Shown in pieces: positions 1-10,987 of a stretch of DNA of 64,000 nucleotides. The first letter of the stretch is position 1. Each line of letters begins with the position of its first letter. This DNA is from Sanghuangporus weigelae (taxonomy: Eukaryota > Basidiomycota > Agaricomycetes > Hymenochaetales > Hymenochaetaceae). Both the position numbers and the translations under genes were made by a program. The stretch is from NCBI GenBank assembly GCA_033182465.1, contig CP137325.1, positions 744,001 through 808,000 of the forward strand, read 5' to 3'. The notes under the pieces are model-generated. The model had not been told where the DNA came from and made no database searches. It saw only the letters and a list, made by a program, of their open reading frames with translations.

Positions 1-954
1 GTTAGCGGCGGCACCATCTATGCCGATCATCTTCGTAGCCAATTGCACCGTGACAACAACAGTAAGATGTCGCGACGCGCAAGCCTTCGCAAGGATAGCT
101 TTTATCTGTTCGAAAAGCGATGCTTTCGAAGTACTATTGATCGGCGTAGCATGAAACAGGAAAGAAAATGTGTTTAGAACGAGGAGTGAGGTCTAAAGCA
201 ATACACAGTCCATCTTCGACCATTTCTCAATACGTTGGAACAACAGCATGACGCACTTTTGGATGTTCATCAAGTAAGTCTGAGATGCAATATATGATTC
301 CCATGAGCTCTGGCAAGGAAAAGCATTTGATATAATATACTCGGTCCAGAGACCCGGGTACATCTATACATCACATGCTCAGCGCAAACCCATATTTAGC
401 CAAGGAGATGCAGTTGACCTTTCAATGCAGTCCGTATACTCGATGGGATCGTCATATTTTGCGTGTCTTGAAATGAGCGTCAGCCAATCATTATCGCATG
501 GAAATCGATCCTACCTAAGAGTATCACATCTTCTTCAGACAACACTGCGCTTCGAAGTATTTCTAGAAGCGCGGCTTCCTTTGGGCTGCCTGGAGGTCCG
601 CTTAGCTCCAAGATGTGACCTCTCCTTAGACCTCCCCGATCAAGAAGATTTTTCATAGGTTCCGGAACAGAAAATACCGAGAGAGTTGAGTTCAACAAGG
701 TTGCAGCTGGCTGCGTCAGCGAGGGCAAGGGTTTTCGGGAGGCCCGTAGGATTTCCTCGCATAGAAACGTCGGGATTTTCAGTTCTGCGGTTTTGAACAT
801 CTCTAACCTGCACAAAGTCGAAAAACTGCTCACCCTCGGAAAGCTGCTCAGCAGTAAGCGAGCCGAGATCATCAACGCTATCAAATCCTGCGCGCCTGAG
901 CGCGGAAAGGTTCGATTCAGAAATGGCCAAGGAAGATAGAGACCGAGAAAACAT
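1..954 (-). CDS. Rad51/RecA-like recombinational repair protein (partial, 3' end outside window)
   Basis: A multi-exon gene whose 3' end lies beyond base 1. The start at 954 opens with a helix-hairpin-helix-like N-terminus (ISESNLSALRRAGFDSVDDL) typical of Rad51 paralogs. Next comes a linker and an ATPase core beginning RRGHILELSGPPGSPKEAA. The block nearest the window edge reads LTVVVTVQLATKMIG, which fits the strand after Walker B in RecA-fold recombinases (normally VVVTNQV). A middle exon includes YYIKCFSLPELMGIIYCISD. Such paralogs help Rad51 filaments in homologous recombination in the nucleus. The P-loop is unusual: GPPGSPKE in place of GxxxxGK[T/S], so ATP binding may be changed. The gene lies head-to-head with the nickel transporter, about 215 bp apart. 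Which paralog it is (Rad51C-, Rad57- or other type) cannot be told from this fragment. Confidence 0.7.
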
Positions 955-1169
955 GAATGTGGTTACTGAATGAACATGAACGAACGCGAATCACGTCGAT
1001 CTTGAGAAGCGTGTAAACTCCGACTCGGCTCGTGCCGACTCAGTCTCAATTAAGATAAGCTATCAGCTTCTATACAGCAGGCTTGGCTTCTGTCGTCCTC
1101 GCAAATTCCAGCCTTGCTGATATATGGGCTTCCTCGGCCAGAAGCTGAGGACGACTTAGCAAGTTCGGA
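955..1169. promoter_or_regulatory. Shared intergenic region between the Rad51-like gene and the nickel transporter
   Basis: About 215 bp separate the two divergent start codons, so both promoters must lie here or overlap the genes. No clear TATA box was seen. Confidence 0.35.
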
Positions 1170-3153
1170 GTGTTCAGAACATCCGTTATGCCGTCTATGC
1201 GGTCCCTAACGCGGTTTCGCGATTCATGTCTCAAGTGGAAATTAACTCTTTTGGGGAGATCATTGCTTCTTATCTTCCTTGAGCTTGTCGCAAATGCCGT
1301 CTGCTGGATTGCTGCTGGAATTTCATTCGGGAGACGCAACGAGACACGAAGCACACTGAACTTAGCTCTTCTCGCATGGGTATGTTCAATTAGCTTAATT
1401 TATTTTCTGTAACCTTAATATCACTTTATAGACAATCGGCCTCCGTCATGGTGAGGTCTCGCAACATTCTGAATCTAACCACATACAGCTATGTTCACTG
1501 ACATACCTTTTCAGGCCTTGACGCAGATCACATCAGGTCAGAGAAGATTGAATCTTTGTGTTCCATTTCTTATTTTCGTTTCAGTGCAATAGATAACGCT
1601 ACTAGGGGCCTTATCAGTATGGGTCAGCTTCCCGTAACATGCGGGCTCTTCTTTTCCCTCGGACATAGTACCATTGTTATTGTTGTCGTGAGTAGAGTCC
1701 TTCGGATTTCTCGTCCCTGGATTATAGGCTGACATAAGTTCAGAATATCGCAATTGCCATTAGCACGGATGTATACGACAGAATATCTGGCGTCGGTGAT
1801 GTTGGGGGAATTGTCGGGGCAGCAGTCAGCGGTTCGTTCCTGTTCATCATTGGTCTGGCGAACTCCATCATCCTGTACAAAATCATCCGCAAGCGACGAA
1901 GAAAGGTATGTTCTCTTCTTGAAGCACTCGCTGACTGGAATGTACTAACATATTGACCAGAGGGCCGAAGCAGCAGGCGAAGACGAAGAAGACAAATCAT
2001 ATAGCACTGTCATGATGAAAATCCTCGGTCCTGTTACAAGATTCGTGAACAAGCCGTGGAAGGTGCGATCCGACGTCTCCATGTATGCTACTTCCCTCTG
2101 ACATCAAATACCGCACAGATGTATCCAGTCGGTGTACTGTTTGGATTTGGTTTGTTTGCGCATTAGAAAAAGCGCATCATATTGAATTCTTTTGCATACC
2201 TTAGGATTTGATACTGCTTCATCTATCGCCCTCCTTGCCGTCACCGCTCTCGCCCAGAGAGACACTGAGGGCAAGGGAATCCCGAGACACGATATTGTTA
2301 TTCTGCCGGTACGCCGCAATCATAAATACGCGATTTCTAGATGTATGACGAAGCTTCATACCAGCTCCTTTTCACGGCGGGAATGACGCTCGTCGATTCA
2401 GTCGACTCCGTTCTCATGCTTTATGCATATGCTGGCGTACCTGATCGTGCTTTTGCACTCGTAGAGAAGCGGATACCGGCTGGGAAAATTGTTTCGGAGA
2501 TTGTCGAGAACATCGCTCCAGACGATGCCACTCCAGTCCCAGCATCACCGCTTGATCATGCTAGTTCATCTCAGCCAGAGCCCCTGGTCAAGGCATCTAA
2601 GCGGAATAGCACAATCGAAGATGTTGAAGCTACGCCGGAGTTACTTCACGACAATGAACGGGACAGAGGGGATGAATCAGTGCTGACCCAGAGGGCTCAT
2701 CGAGTGAAACAGCATACGATGTCGGACCTGAGCATTGCACTCACGCTCATTAGCATTCTTGTTGCATTCAGGTACTTCGTTTCCTCACCAAATATTGCCG
2801 AGTTTACAACGATACTGAATGCGCAAATCTATGTCCGGGTGCGGATTCAGTATCTCCCTGATCACTATCATGGCTTTAATTGGTGAAAATTGTGATCCAT
2901 GTCAACGTGCAGCAGAAGACCCAGACGGAGGTGGACTTGCCGGCAGCTGGTGGAGAGCGTGGGCCAAGGTAAATCGTAAGTTTCTATGCGGAACCAACAC
3001 TCTTACCGCTACTTTCTCATACAGGCAGCCGATCAATCTGGATACATTGGCGCGGCAATTGTCGGGGTGTTCGTGGCTATTCTCGTTGGATGGTACGGTG
3101 GTCGATGGGCGTTGCAGAAGATGAAGAAGCGTAGAAACGAACAGATCGCGTGA
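1170..3153 (+). CDS. High-affinity nickel/cobalt transporter (NiCoT family)
   Basis: A multi-exon gene for a polytopic nickel/cobalt permease of the plasma membrane, of the HoxN/NixA/S. pombe Nic1 type. The first helix (LLIFLELVANAVCWIAAGIS) is followed by the family signature H-x4-DH (RHGLDADHI), which carries the metal-selective residues of helix II. Later family blocks are GLFFSLGHSTIVIV, GLANSIILYKII, FGFDTASSIALLAVTALA and LVDSVDSVLMLYAY. The acidic and serine-rich stretch from about 2510 to 2700 is a cytoplasmic loop before the last helices. The signature is spread over two microexons, 1432-1450 (19 nt) and 1515-1536 (22 nt), with the next exon from 1585. Splicing the three keeps the frame. 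The protein ends in a basic tail MKKRRNEQIA. A start at 1188 is an alternative. Nickel is the cofactor of urease, a likely client enzyme. Confidence 0.88.
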
Positions 3154-3916
3154 AATACAAACAAAGCAAAAGATCCAAACGACTTCATGGGGAACATCGA
3201 AAAAACAGATTCCATCATACAAAGCTGTAGCATAATCGAACGAAGCTAAATTGAAACGTGATTGAACGAATTATGAGGGGTCGTGCTTTGGATGCTAGAT
3301 CACACGAGTATCTAGATCGTGCTAAAAAGACGTACTCTTTCGACTTCCAAATATCGTCGACCTCCGTTTTTAAATACAACTGAGAGGATTTCATGAAGGA
3401 GACTTTGGGTCGAGGATTTCATGAATGTATTGATTATCAACCCGAACAGAGACAGATACAGCGCGTCAAAACCTGTTAGAAAATCCGTCTCTATCCGGGA
3501 TAGGGACGCATTTTCTAACAGGTTTTGACGTGCTGAGCCTCGTAAATCACGCGTGGTACGGTCAAATTAGGTTGACGTGCCATAACGCGACATTGTCCTG
3601 TTGGGATATATAACTAGAAATACAGAGGCGAAGAGTATGAGAAATGTGCAAAATATAACGATACTTGATACACAATGTGAGCCATCGAGGACGTCGGTGT
3701 TTGTGCCGCGTATTCCGCTCTCCATAATTCATTAAGCAAGTCAATATTCTTCGAAGGGCCCTCATCGCGTTCTGTACCGAAGGCCACTTGCCGGTATCAG
3801 ATTTGGTCTCTAAGGTGACATGGTTTGCATGAGCGTGCTCTATGAGTTTGTGCCGGAAAATCGAGCTTGCATCAAGTCTTTGAGTCGACCATAACAACGA
3901 TCGCCTGTCTAACTGC
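3154..3916. other. Intergenic region with a hairpin element
   Basis: About 760 bp between the convergent 3' ends of the nickel transporter and DAM1. No coding signal is supported. It contains the near-perfect hairpin at 3460-3534. Confidence 0.5.
3460..3534. repeat. Near-perfect 75 bp hairpin (inverted repeat)
   Basis: The arm GTCAAAACCTGTTAGAAAAT just inside the left end is repeated in reverse complement near the right end. The inner part (GTCTCTATCC and GGATAGGGAC) also pairs with one mismatch, so almost the whole 75 bases fold back with a loop of a few bases. It lies between two convergent genes. It may be a tiny MITE relic or a transcript-end structure. No clear target duplication was found. 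Confidence 0.7.
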
Positions 3917-5054
3917 TCATTCAGCTACGCCGTGCCAAACGTATGAGATTCTACCCTGCATTACGTTCATAAGATGATAACATATTCGGCCACAAAAAAC
4001 GAAGAAACATACCGAGCTGTTATCCTTGGTTACAATCTTCCTATTCATGAGCGCTAGGAGACACTTGTTGGCCCGAGCTTGATTGAGGTCAGGAAGCTTG
4101 GCGAAGTTTATCACTTTCAACATGCATTCAGCTGACGGACTAGAGTAAGTGTGAACATAGCTGGACATACTTTCGAGACCGGTCGGGTTGTCCATGAGAA
4201 GTTCAATGACGGATTCAACATGTCTTCGAAGACTCTGGAAAGGAGGTCTGGGTTTTGCAAGGCCGTCATAATAAGAGTGCTTACGGGGTCCTGGCCTCTG
4301 TATTCCAAAGGAAGATTCATCACGACTTTCTCTATCACGAGCTAGTAACCAGTCACTAGAAGCAATGGACGGAGACTATGCAGAACATACGCTTCGCTCT
4401 CGCCTCTCTTTTGCGGTCATCTTCGGCTTCACTTTCTTCTTGGACAGGCCTGTCGGATGCTTGAGTATACCCGAAGGAACCTTCATTTTAGATGGAGGAA
4501 CGGCAGACGCGTTAACAACTGTCGTATCGTTAGCAAGTGCTTCTTCTGCTTCGGCGGCAGCAGCCTTTTCTGCTGCTTCTGCTGCTTCCGCCGCTGCACG
4601 AAGTGCCGCTTGCGCAGCCCTTGCATCATCCTCTAAGAAGTTCCTTCAGCCGGAGGGCAATTAAATGCACAACGTAGCAAAGCATACCGGCACGTTTCTT
4701 CGCCAACTGATACGATGTTTCGGTCGGAGCCTGAAGAGAACATAAGCAACGTAGAGATCGTGATAATAGACAACAGACCTGAGGCCAGTCTGTTGTCAAA
4801 GCATTCATCTCCATAACATACAGATAGCTCGCAAAGCTTTCGTTGAACGTGTGCAACGAGTTGCTTAACGCATGCAAGCCTGCGAGATTGCCATGCAATG
4901 TGTCCGTCTCGTCGGCAAGTTCGGACATGGCAGGCTCGAGGAAACCAAGACCTGCGGGTGCATCTGGAAATGATCCCGAGCGAGAGAGGGCCCGTAGAGA
5001 TCCCTGCGAGACACGACGGAGAGGAGTTCGAGGACAAGGAGGTAAAGGCGCCAT
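3917..5054 (-). CDS. DAM1: DASH/Dam1 complex subunit Dam1
   Basis: Dam1 is a subunit of the DASH ring that couples kinetochores to spindle microtubules. The N-terminal Dam1 domain is clear: TPLRRVSQGSLRALSRS, then GFLEPAMSELADETDTLHGN, then TFNESFASYLYVMEMNALTT. The start at 5054 (MAPLPPCPRTPLRR) sits just before this domain. The gene is split by several introns of about 48-60 bases. After an alanine/glutamate-rich helix and a lysine-rich segment, the reading passes a GTATGT...TTACTAG intron of 49 bp and a 50 bp intron. It then gives IEKVVMNLPLEYRGQDP-SLRRHVESVIELLMDN and KLPDLNQARANKCLLALMNR, a compact C-terminal region ending at 3917. Without these introns the frame would stop at 4376, giving a shorter protein. 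LSM8 lies divergently 151 bp upstream. Confidence 0.82.
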
Positions 5055-5205
5055 GGCGGTTCGAGTAAAGTAAGGTGTGACTGTGATCGCGTACACGACG
5101 CATGCGTTACTTCTCAAGCGTGACAACTGTTCTCACTGTGACAATACTTGCCAACAACGAAGTGCAACTCATCAGCAGTGCCCGCGGTTATAGAAAGGGC
5201 TAAAT
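5055..5205. promoter_or_regulatory. Bidirectional DAM1/LSM8 promoter region
   Basis: Only 151 bp separate the divergent DAM1 and LSM8 start codons, so the two housekeeping genes probably share promoter sequence. No TATA box stands out. Confidence 0.4.
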
Positions 5206-5668
5206 ATGTCCAGTCTTGCGGGATACGTTGATCGTTCGTCTTTCACAAATGGTTAATACTCAATCCTTGGAACTGACATTTTGTGCCCAGATCGAGTTCT
5301 CCTGATTCTTCAGGACGGACGAACCATTGTCGTACGTGAGTTAAACGTTTTCGATGCAAGTGTTGATATATCTCGTCCATTTTTCTGTTCTTAGGGCGTC
5401 CTGTCTGGTTATGACCAGCGGTCGGATATTGTACTATCGGAGGCTGTGGAGAGGATATACAGCATGGACGAAGGCGTCGAAGAAGTTCCTCTGGGATTAT
5501 ATCTCGTAAAAGGCGATCAAATGTATGCACTGTGTCTTCTTAAGTGCTCTTGCTACTGACCTTAAACTGCCTCACAGCTTGCTAATCGGAGAGCTTGACG
5601 AAGCGCTAGACAAAGCCGTTGATCTGAGCACAGTTCGCGCAGAACCTATCGCACCGATACGCTATTGA
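5206..5668 (+). CDS. LSM8: U6 snRNA-associated Sm-like protein LSm8
   Basis: Four exons (5206-5233, 5291-5331, 5395-5522, 5578-5668) join to a 95-residue protein, the usual LSm8 length. The Sm1 motif reads ILQDGRTIVGVLSGYDQRSD, with the Sm-fold aspartate and glycine. The second half reads VEEVPLGLYLVKGDQ and IGELDEALDKAVDLSTVRAE, matching the LSm8-specific C-terminus. LSm8 defines the nuclear LSm2-8 ring that binds the 3' oligo-U end of U6 snRNA and supports spliceosome assembly. All three introns have GT-AG ends and keep the frame. The stop is TGA at 5666. Confidence 0.92.
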
Positions 5669-6425
5669 GCATGCGAGTATCGAAGAACAGACAAGAATAG
5701 GTTTTGAACCGCCTGGCGAGGCAATATCAAACGGCCAGTCGTTACGTCGTTCTAGACGACTGACAAAGTACGACCGATTTGCGTTTCTACTTGTAAACTG
5801 GCAGAAGTATACGCTGTGCCGATGCACTTCCTTACCCCTGCGATATTTATCAGTGGCTTCGAGGTTGTTTTCGCTTCGTGTGCGCCATTCGTGTTTCTCC
5901 GGCGCAATGCATCGCCTGTGACTTTCTTTCGAAAAGCCGAGTGAATATATTATCTTCCGTTAAGTCGGGTGGGCTTGTGAAAAGTTTGGCCTGATCGCGA
6001 AGATTACGAGTTCCAAATCCAAGCTCTATTTCTCATTGATCCAAGGCATATTTTTCTTGCTAATTCAAGCTTCCTTCCAAAAGCCCAATTTACCAGCGCA
6101 CATCCCAGTCTTTCAATGCGCACTTCTCGCATGACAGAGAATACTAGTTTCACCAGTAGCAGATAAGTAATGCGTTAAGTAATGGATGTATAGTTACTGC
6201 TATTGAGGGCCAAGTCAGGCGGTTTTTGTATACCATCGACTCTGTGAGATGCATTCATTGCACACTCAGCAAAGTACAGATGGATTCATATTCATATTAA
6301 TATATTTTCTCAGGTGAATCGAATACTGTATTTATATCCAAATCAGGAAAAGGTAAGATCGACACGACGTTTTATGGCGATCGTCATGGATCGTCATTGA
6401 ACGCGGAACTCTTTCTTCGACGACC
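5669..6425. other. Intergenic region, nothing supported
   Basis: About 757 bp between two genes on the same strand. No coding, RNA or repeat signal was seen. It should hold the LSM8 3' UTR and the promoter of the DUF155 gene. Confidence 0.4.
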
Positions 6426-8204
6426 ATGTCGCGTTCAACGGTCCCAAGAAAGAGGTCTGGGTCAATTTTGCTTGCGCGTGCAGGGAGATCATCACTATCC
6501 ACAATACAAGAACACAGCTCTCGCCGGGCATCTGGGAGCGCTGGTACCGCAGGCGCCGCTGGTATTGCAAACGTAAACGATGGCGGGGCAAAGGCTCAGC
6601 GCAGTTCGAAGACCTCGACAAAGCTTGTAGTCTTACCATCGGAACCGCAAACAAAACCCCTTCCAGGAGAGTTAGAGGATGAGACGAGTGCAACGCTTAT
6701 TACTCAGAAGGGCGCGTCCGATGTGAAGAGCGAGGGTGAGAGGATGAGCAAGACGGAGAGAAATCGGGCAGGCTATAAACGATTAACAGCGTACTGCATC
6801 GCAGAATCTTTCCGTATGAAGTTAATTGCAGCGTTCTTAAAGAGGGAGCACAATGTATCGCCACGCGTGTTTGATGAAGCCCTCTATGTCGTAAGTTCCC
6901 TATTACTGTTTATCCTACTTTATACTAACGGAACATTATTCAGATGTATCATCTACCACTTCTGCCTGGCTACGACTCGAATATTAATGTGCGATCTTCG
7001 TCACCTCCTAAAATACCTGGTGGAAAATCATTCTTGTCAGCCCTTTCGGAGGCCGAAGAAGACGGGTATCAAGGAACTTATTTCGCTCCAGAAACTGGAA
7101 ACGATGGATTTGATTCGGAAGGCTTCATTCCGTCGAGCTCTCCGGATGATCAGCGCAATACACCCCAAGCTGACAACGCAGCAGAGCGACCACGTTCAGT
7201 AGGGAAGACATTTTCGTATGACAAAGTCGCAGAAGTCATCTTCTTTACGTATGGTGTTGTGGTATTTTATGGGTTGGAAGAGCACCAGGAACGCGAAATT
7301 ATCGAAGATATTGATCATGCGGGTGTCTTCGTCCGGAAAATTGGAGACGACGATTGGGAAATAGAAGAATGCCATTATGCCGTGAGTTTTGAGCCCTTAT
7401 CGTCTTACAATATTTTGTCACTGAATGTTTATAAGTACGATCCTTATGCTGCCTATCCTCGAATATATAATGACCTATTCAGTGCGTCTCTCCGCTTTCA
7501 CCTTTATTTCATTTAATCGAAGATCACGGTCAGCGTTCAAATCCCACTCGCACCTTCTTAAGATCTCCATCGCCCATGCTCTCGCTCAATCCACTCTTCT
7601 GGCACGGTACGAGTCAAAGACTGCTTTAGTTCTCTCCGATCCACGCACAGTTGCTATCCCACGCACATTGGCCACGACAGGCGAGCTACGTCTACATCGA
7701 CGAGATGCTTTGAAGCTCACGGGACGCCTCTTCCAATTGCGGCGCGATGTCAACCTTGTGTCAAACGTCCTTGATGTTCCCGAGCTCTTCTGGAGCGAGG
7801 CAAGTCTGAGAAATCTGTACGACGCCGTGAGAGAGTACATGGAGATCAGCCAAAGAGTGACTGTGCTTAACGAGAAGCTTGCGGTTGCGAGTGATCTACT
7901 CGACTTGATCCACAACCATTTGAACGGAAATGCTATGGAGCGAATTACGTGGATCATTATTTGGTATGAACTCCCGATGATACTCCTTAGGTCGTTGATA
8001 TTCTGAATTGACCGCTTTGATAACAGGCTAATTGTTGTTGCTTGTCTTGTCGAAATGGGCGAAGTCGTAGCTCGATTGATCGTGCATGCCACTATGTCCG
8101 GAAAAGATCCTAGCCCGCCGTCTGATGCCATGGTGTCCCATCTCCCTTTATCGCGAGAACAGGTGTTCACCGTATTGGAAAATCTCATGCGAGAATCAGG
8201 ATAA
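6426..8204 (+). CDS. RMD1/RMD8-like DUF155 protein (Sif2/RMND1 family)
   Basis: The product resembles fungal Rmd1/Rmd8 and animal RMND1, which share the DUF155 domain. Members are linked to meiotic nuclear division in yeast or to mitochondrial translation in animals. Residues 1-120 are basic and serine-rich. A conserved stretch follows: RLTAYCIAESFRMKLIAAFL, then LPLLPGYDSNINVRSSS across an intron after GTC at about 6891. The core of DUF155 reads KVAEVIFFTYGVVVFYGLEE, followed by an acidic stretch. The C-terminal helical half includes ALAQSTLLARYES, RDVNLVSNVLDVPELFWSE and LNEKLAVASDLLDLIHNHLN. A hydrophobic segment near the end (LIVVACLVEMGEVVARL) is probably a membrane anchor, as in the family. 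At least three introns are needed. Confidence 0.85.
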
Positions 8205-9246
8205 CGAGTGACCATGCCATTATCAGCCGTGTCTACCTCGCACTTTTAGACTCGGCGCTTGCGGGCGACAAGCAGTCCTGGCAGTGATATCTTACGATGT
8301 TATGTCTAGCCAGACTATCACCATGGTACACACCGAAAGCGAGGCGATATGTAAGTGTGCAGAATTTTCCTTGCTCTGCGAAGGTACGGCATGGATGAGG
8401 CTATGGTGGTGCAAGTTCATTCTCTTTCTGGCTGATGTACATCGTGTTCCATGTTCAATCTGATTGATTTTCTCCGCAAGTAGACGGTTATGAAATGGTT
8501 ATCCACAGCTGTCCGCGTTGTGAATATTTGTCTCGGAGGTCAAGTCTTCGCATTTTGGCCCCATAGCATAGTGGCTTTATTTTGACAAAGCGGACTGAAC
8601 ACCATTTGCGTGGCACGACGACCCTATAGAATACCCATGCAGTAAGGCCAAAGATAGTGGTTGACTACCATTGTTGAGCACTACTAGGACACGGACGCTT
8701 CGAATCTCTTGTTAAATTTAAGTAAAGCATCTCTAGTCGCTCGGCTTAACTCTAAGGTCTCGAACCTTCAAAACATCAATGAACCTGTCGCTTGAGCTGT
8801 ACTTGAGCAGTCACAGTATATTTGGCTACTTATCTTTCTGGCGGCCTTCGACGGTTCTGATACTGCCCACTCCCTGCTCACCTGCTTTAAGCTCAGTGAG
8901 AGGTTCAAAGACACGACCGAACCAATCCTGTATGACGATGTCCAACTTTGCCTACACGCAGATAGGTCAGAGGGCAAAGAAAACTGGACTGGACGGTTAT
9001 TCTTTGTGATGCACCGGCAAACTCAAGTTTACAGGTCCATCACCTAGGTCCTCAGGCGTTACTGTATTTAAAAAGAACCGAAAGATATCAATTACAGTGA
9101 ATGGACTACGACAGGGAGTTGTGTGGTGGGAACGATCAACCTTGTGTCCTTGGGTGATTGATTTCGATATACATAGAAGCTATCGTCACTTTGTCCACGA
9201 TCATCTTTGACCGTCTTTCGTATCAAGAATGTTTCAACTGCTTGCT
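8205..9246. other. Intergenic region with no convincing gene
   Basis: About 1,040 bp between two convergent genes. Several short open frames occur on both strands, including a minus-strand stretch at about 8850-8960 that reads plausibly as protein (LTELKAGEQGVGSIRTVEG) but is soon stopped. It could be a trace of a decayed gene. No RNA gene or repeat was recognised. Confidence 0.35.
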
Positions 9247-10555
9247 TCAATCCTTACTCGCTTGTCCTCCCTTTCCCAAGTGTTCCTTCCACCACTCCTC
9301 AAAGATGCAGCAATCCAGACTACCTGGTCCCCCGAGAAGAACCTCTGTCTCGGTCGTATCCAGCTTACAGTCTTTCGGACGAGACGCCGCCACTTCGCCC
9401 TTCGGAGCCTCCGCATCTGATATTATGTGCCCGTGTGGAACGTTGAGTATAGAGGCGAAGACCAGACACATTTCGTATTTCGTGAACGGCTCTGATGCAG
9501 CGTAGTGTAGGATCGGTGGGAAGGACTTGCGTAACGCTATTTATAGGTAATGTGCATTGTTCGATTGAGCACCATGATATGATTAGATTGTTGTTCCTGG
9601 GATCTGCAGGGAGAAAGAATACGTGCCAGAGATACGGAGGAGGAATTTCGCAATGTCAAGAACGTTAGTCGGATAACGAGTCGAGTAGTGGTCCATCTTG
9701 TATTCTTTCCCCGATTGGTCTTGTACAACGTCCAATAAAGCATTTACTGCTGTGTCTGAGTTCTTCGGTGTAGGGCCATACCTGTGTAATTCTCTTCAGT
9801 ATTACATCGATATCGAACAGCATGGCGCGCAAACAAATCTCACAGAACAGGTACTCGTAAAACAACTACATTTGCTCCTTGCGCCGCAGCAGCGAGGACT
9901 GCAATCTCGCCATCTCTTTTCGTACGCCCGTACAGATTGACAGGATTCGGTGTAGCAGAAGGTGCGTATGGAGGGGAAGTACCATCGAAAACGTAGTCTG
10001 TTGAGATGTACACAAGCTGATAGCGGAGACGACGAGCGAGTTGTGCGAGGTGTTCGGGGACGGAGGCGTTGAGCTACTCTCGGTGTACGATAGAAGCAAG
10101 GAGACAAGAAGGCAGCATTCAGAGATCATTATGGGAAAAGGAACTCAGAAGCTCTGACCTTCTGTGTTGCCTCAGGATTCTGCAGAAGGTAAAGCATGAA
10201 GTGGCTGACTATATGCGCGTGAAATGAGTTAGTTTCCTCACTCACCTTGTCAGCAACGTCTGGCCTACGTTCCGCTGCACAGTGAATCACCACTAACGAA
10301 AATCACCCATAAATAAAGACGGGCTCATCAGTTTACAATCACCGCTCTTCACACTTTGGACTACTCACAATCAGGCTTATATTCCTCAAATAAACGTTCA
10401 ACGGCATTCTTGTCCAGCAGATTAAGCTTCACAAGCTCGTTAGTCGACCGCGAATGAGCGAGCCCGAGGACATAATGCCCTGAGTCCTTGAATGCGGCAT
10501 AGACAGCGCCGCCGAGCACGCCTGATGCGCCAGTGACGAAGATCTTGCTCGTCAT
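9247..10555 (-). CDS. RmlD-type NAD(P)-dependent reductase, MAT2B-like
   Basis: The start at 10555 opens with a Rossmann nucleotide-binding motif (MTSKIFVTGASGVLGGAV, TGxxGxxG). The rest matches the RmlD substrate-binding family, which includes dTDP-4-dehydrorhamnose reductase and the regulatory beta subunit of methionine adenosyltransferase. After LNLLDKNAVERLFEEYKPD, further exons run through about 10,300-9,250. These include the region around 9980-10060 that encodes the family's YxxxK-containing strand-helix. The last exon reads MCLVFASILNVPHGHIISDA and then ASRPKDCKLDT, the typical C-terminus in which RP-x-C-x-LDT is conserved. Exons are short. In the cytosol it would reduce a sugar nucleotide or act as a regulatory partner; the exact substrate cannot be told from sequence alone. 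Confidence 0.82.
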
Positions 10556-10987
10556 ATATTGGTGGTTTGTGGCAAGACGCAGGGCAAATTCATTATAAAC
10601 TCAAAAGCAGATCGAATCTCGATAATCGTGGGAACGTTTACTGTAAGCGTCTCAGTCGGGAAGGTCATTTCTCTTTTCGACCTACCTCGACCACTTACTA
10701 TGACTACTAAAGGACCTGATGTAGCTGCCAGCAAGGGCTTGAAGCTACTTGAGATCGAGGAGACAGCAAGAAATCCCAGAGAAGTAATGCACAGTACTGT
10801 ATGCTGAGGAAAGCTTTTTCGGAATTCTCTCCTTATTATTTATCATTCAATACTTGTTGTTGCAGCTGTAGCGCTGCTAATATTGTTGTCCAAGGAAATC
10901 CTCAACGCATGCGAGACGTGTAGACATCTCGGTTAGCTCTCTAAACATCCTCGGCCACTTGGCGACGAAGCTGAGATGTAGTTCGGG
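10556..10987. other. Intergenic region upstream of the reductase
   Basis: About 430 bp. It must hold the promoter of the reductase read to the left. No other signal is supported. Confidence 0.35.

Noticed and set aside
8768-8977. Possible START/cyclase-like fragment on the minus strand
   Set aside because: Only about 20 residues look conserved and they are interrupted at once, so the match may be chance.
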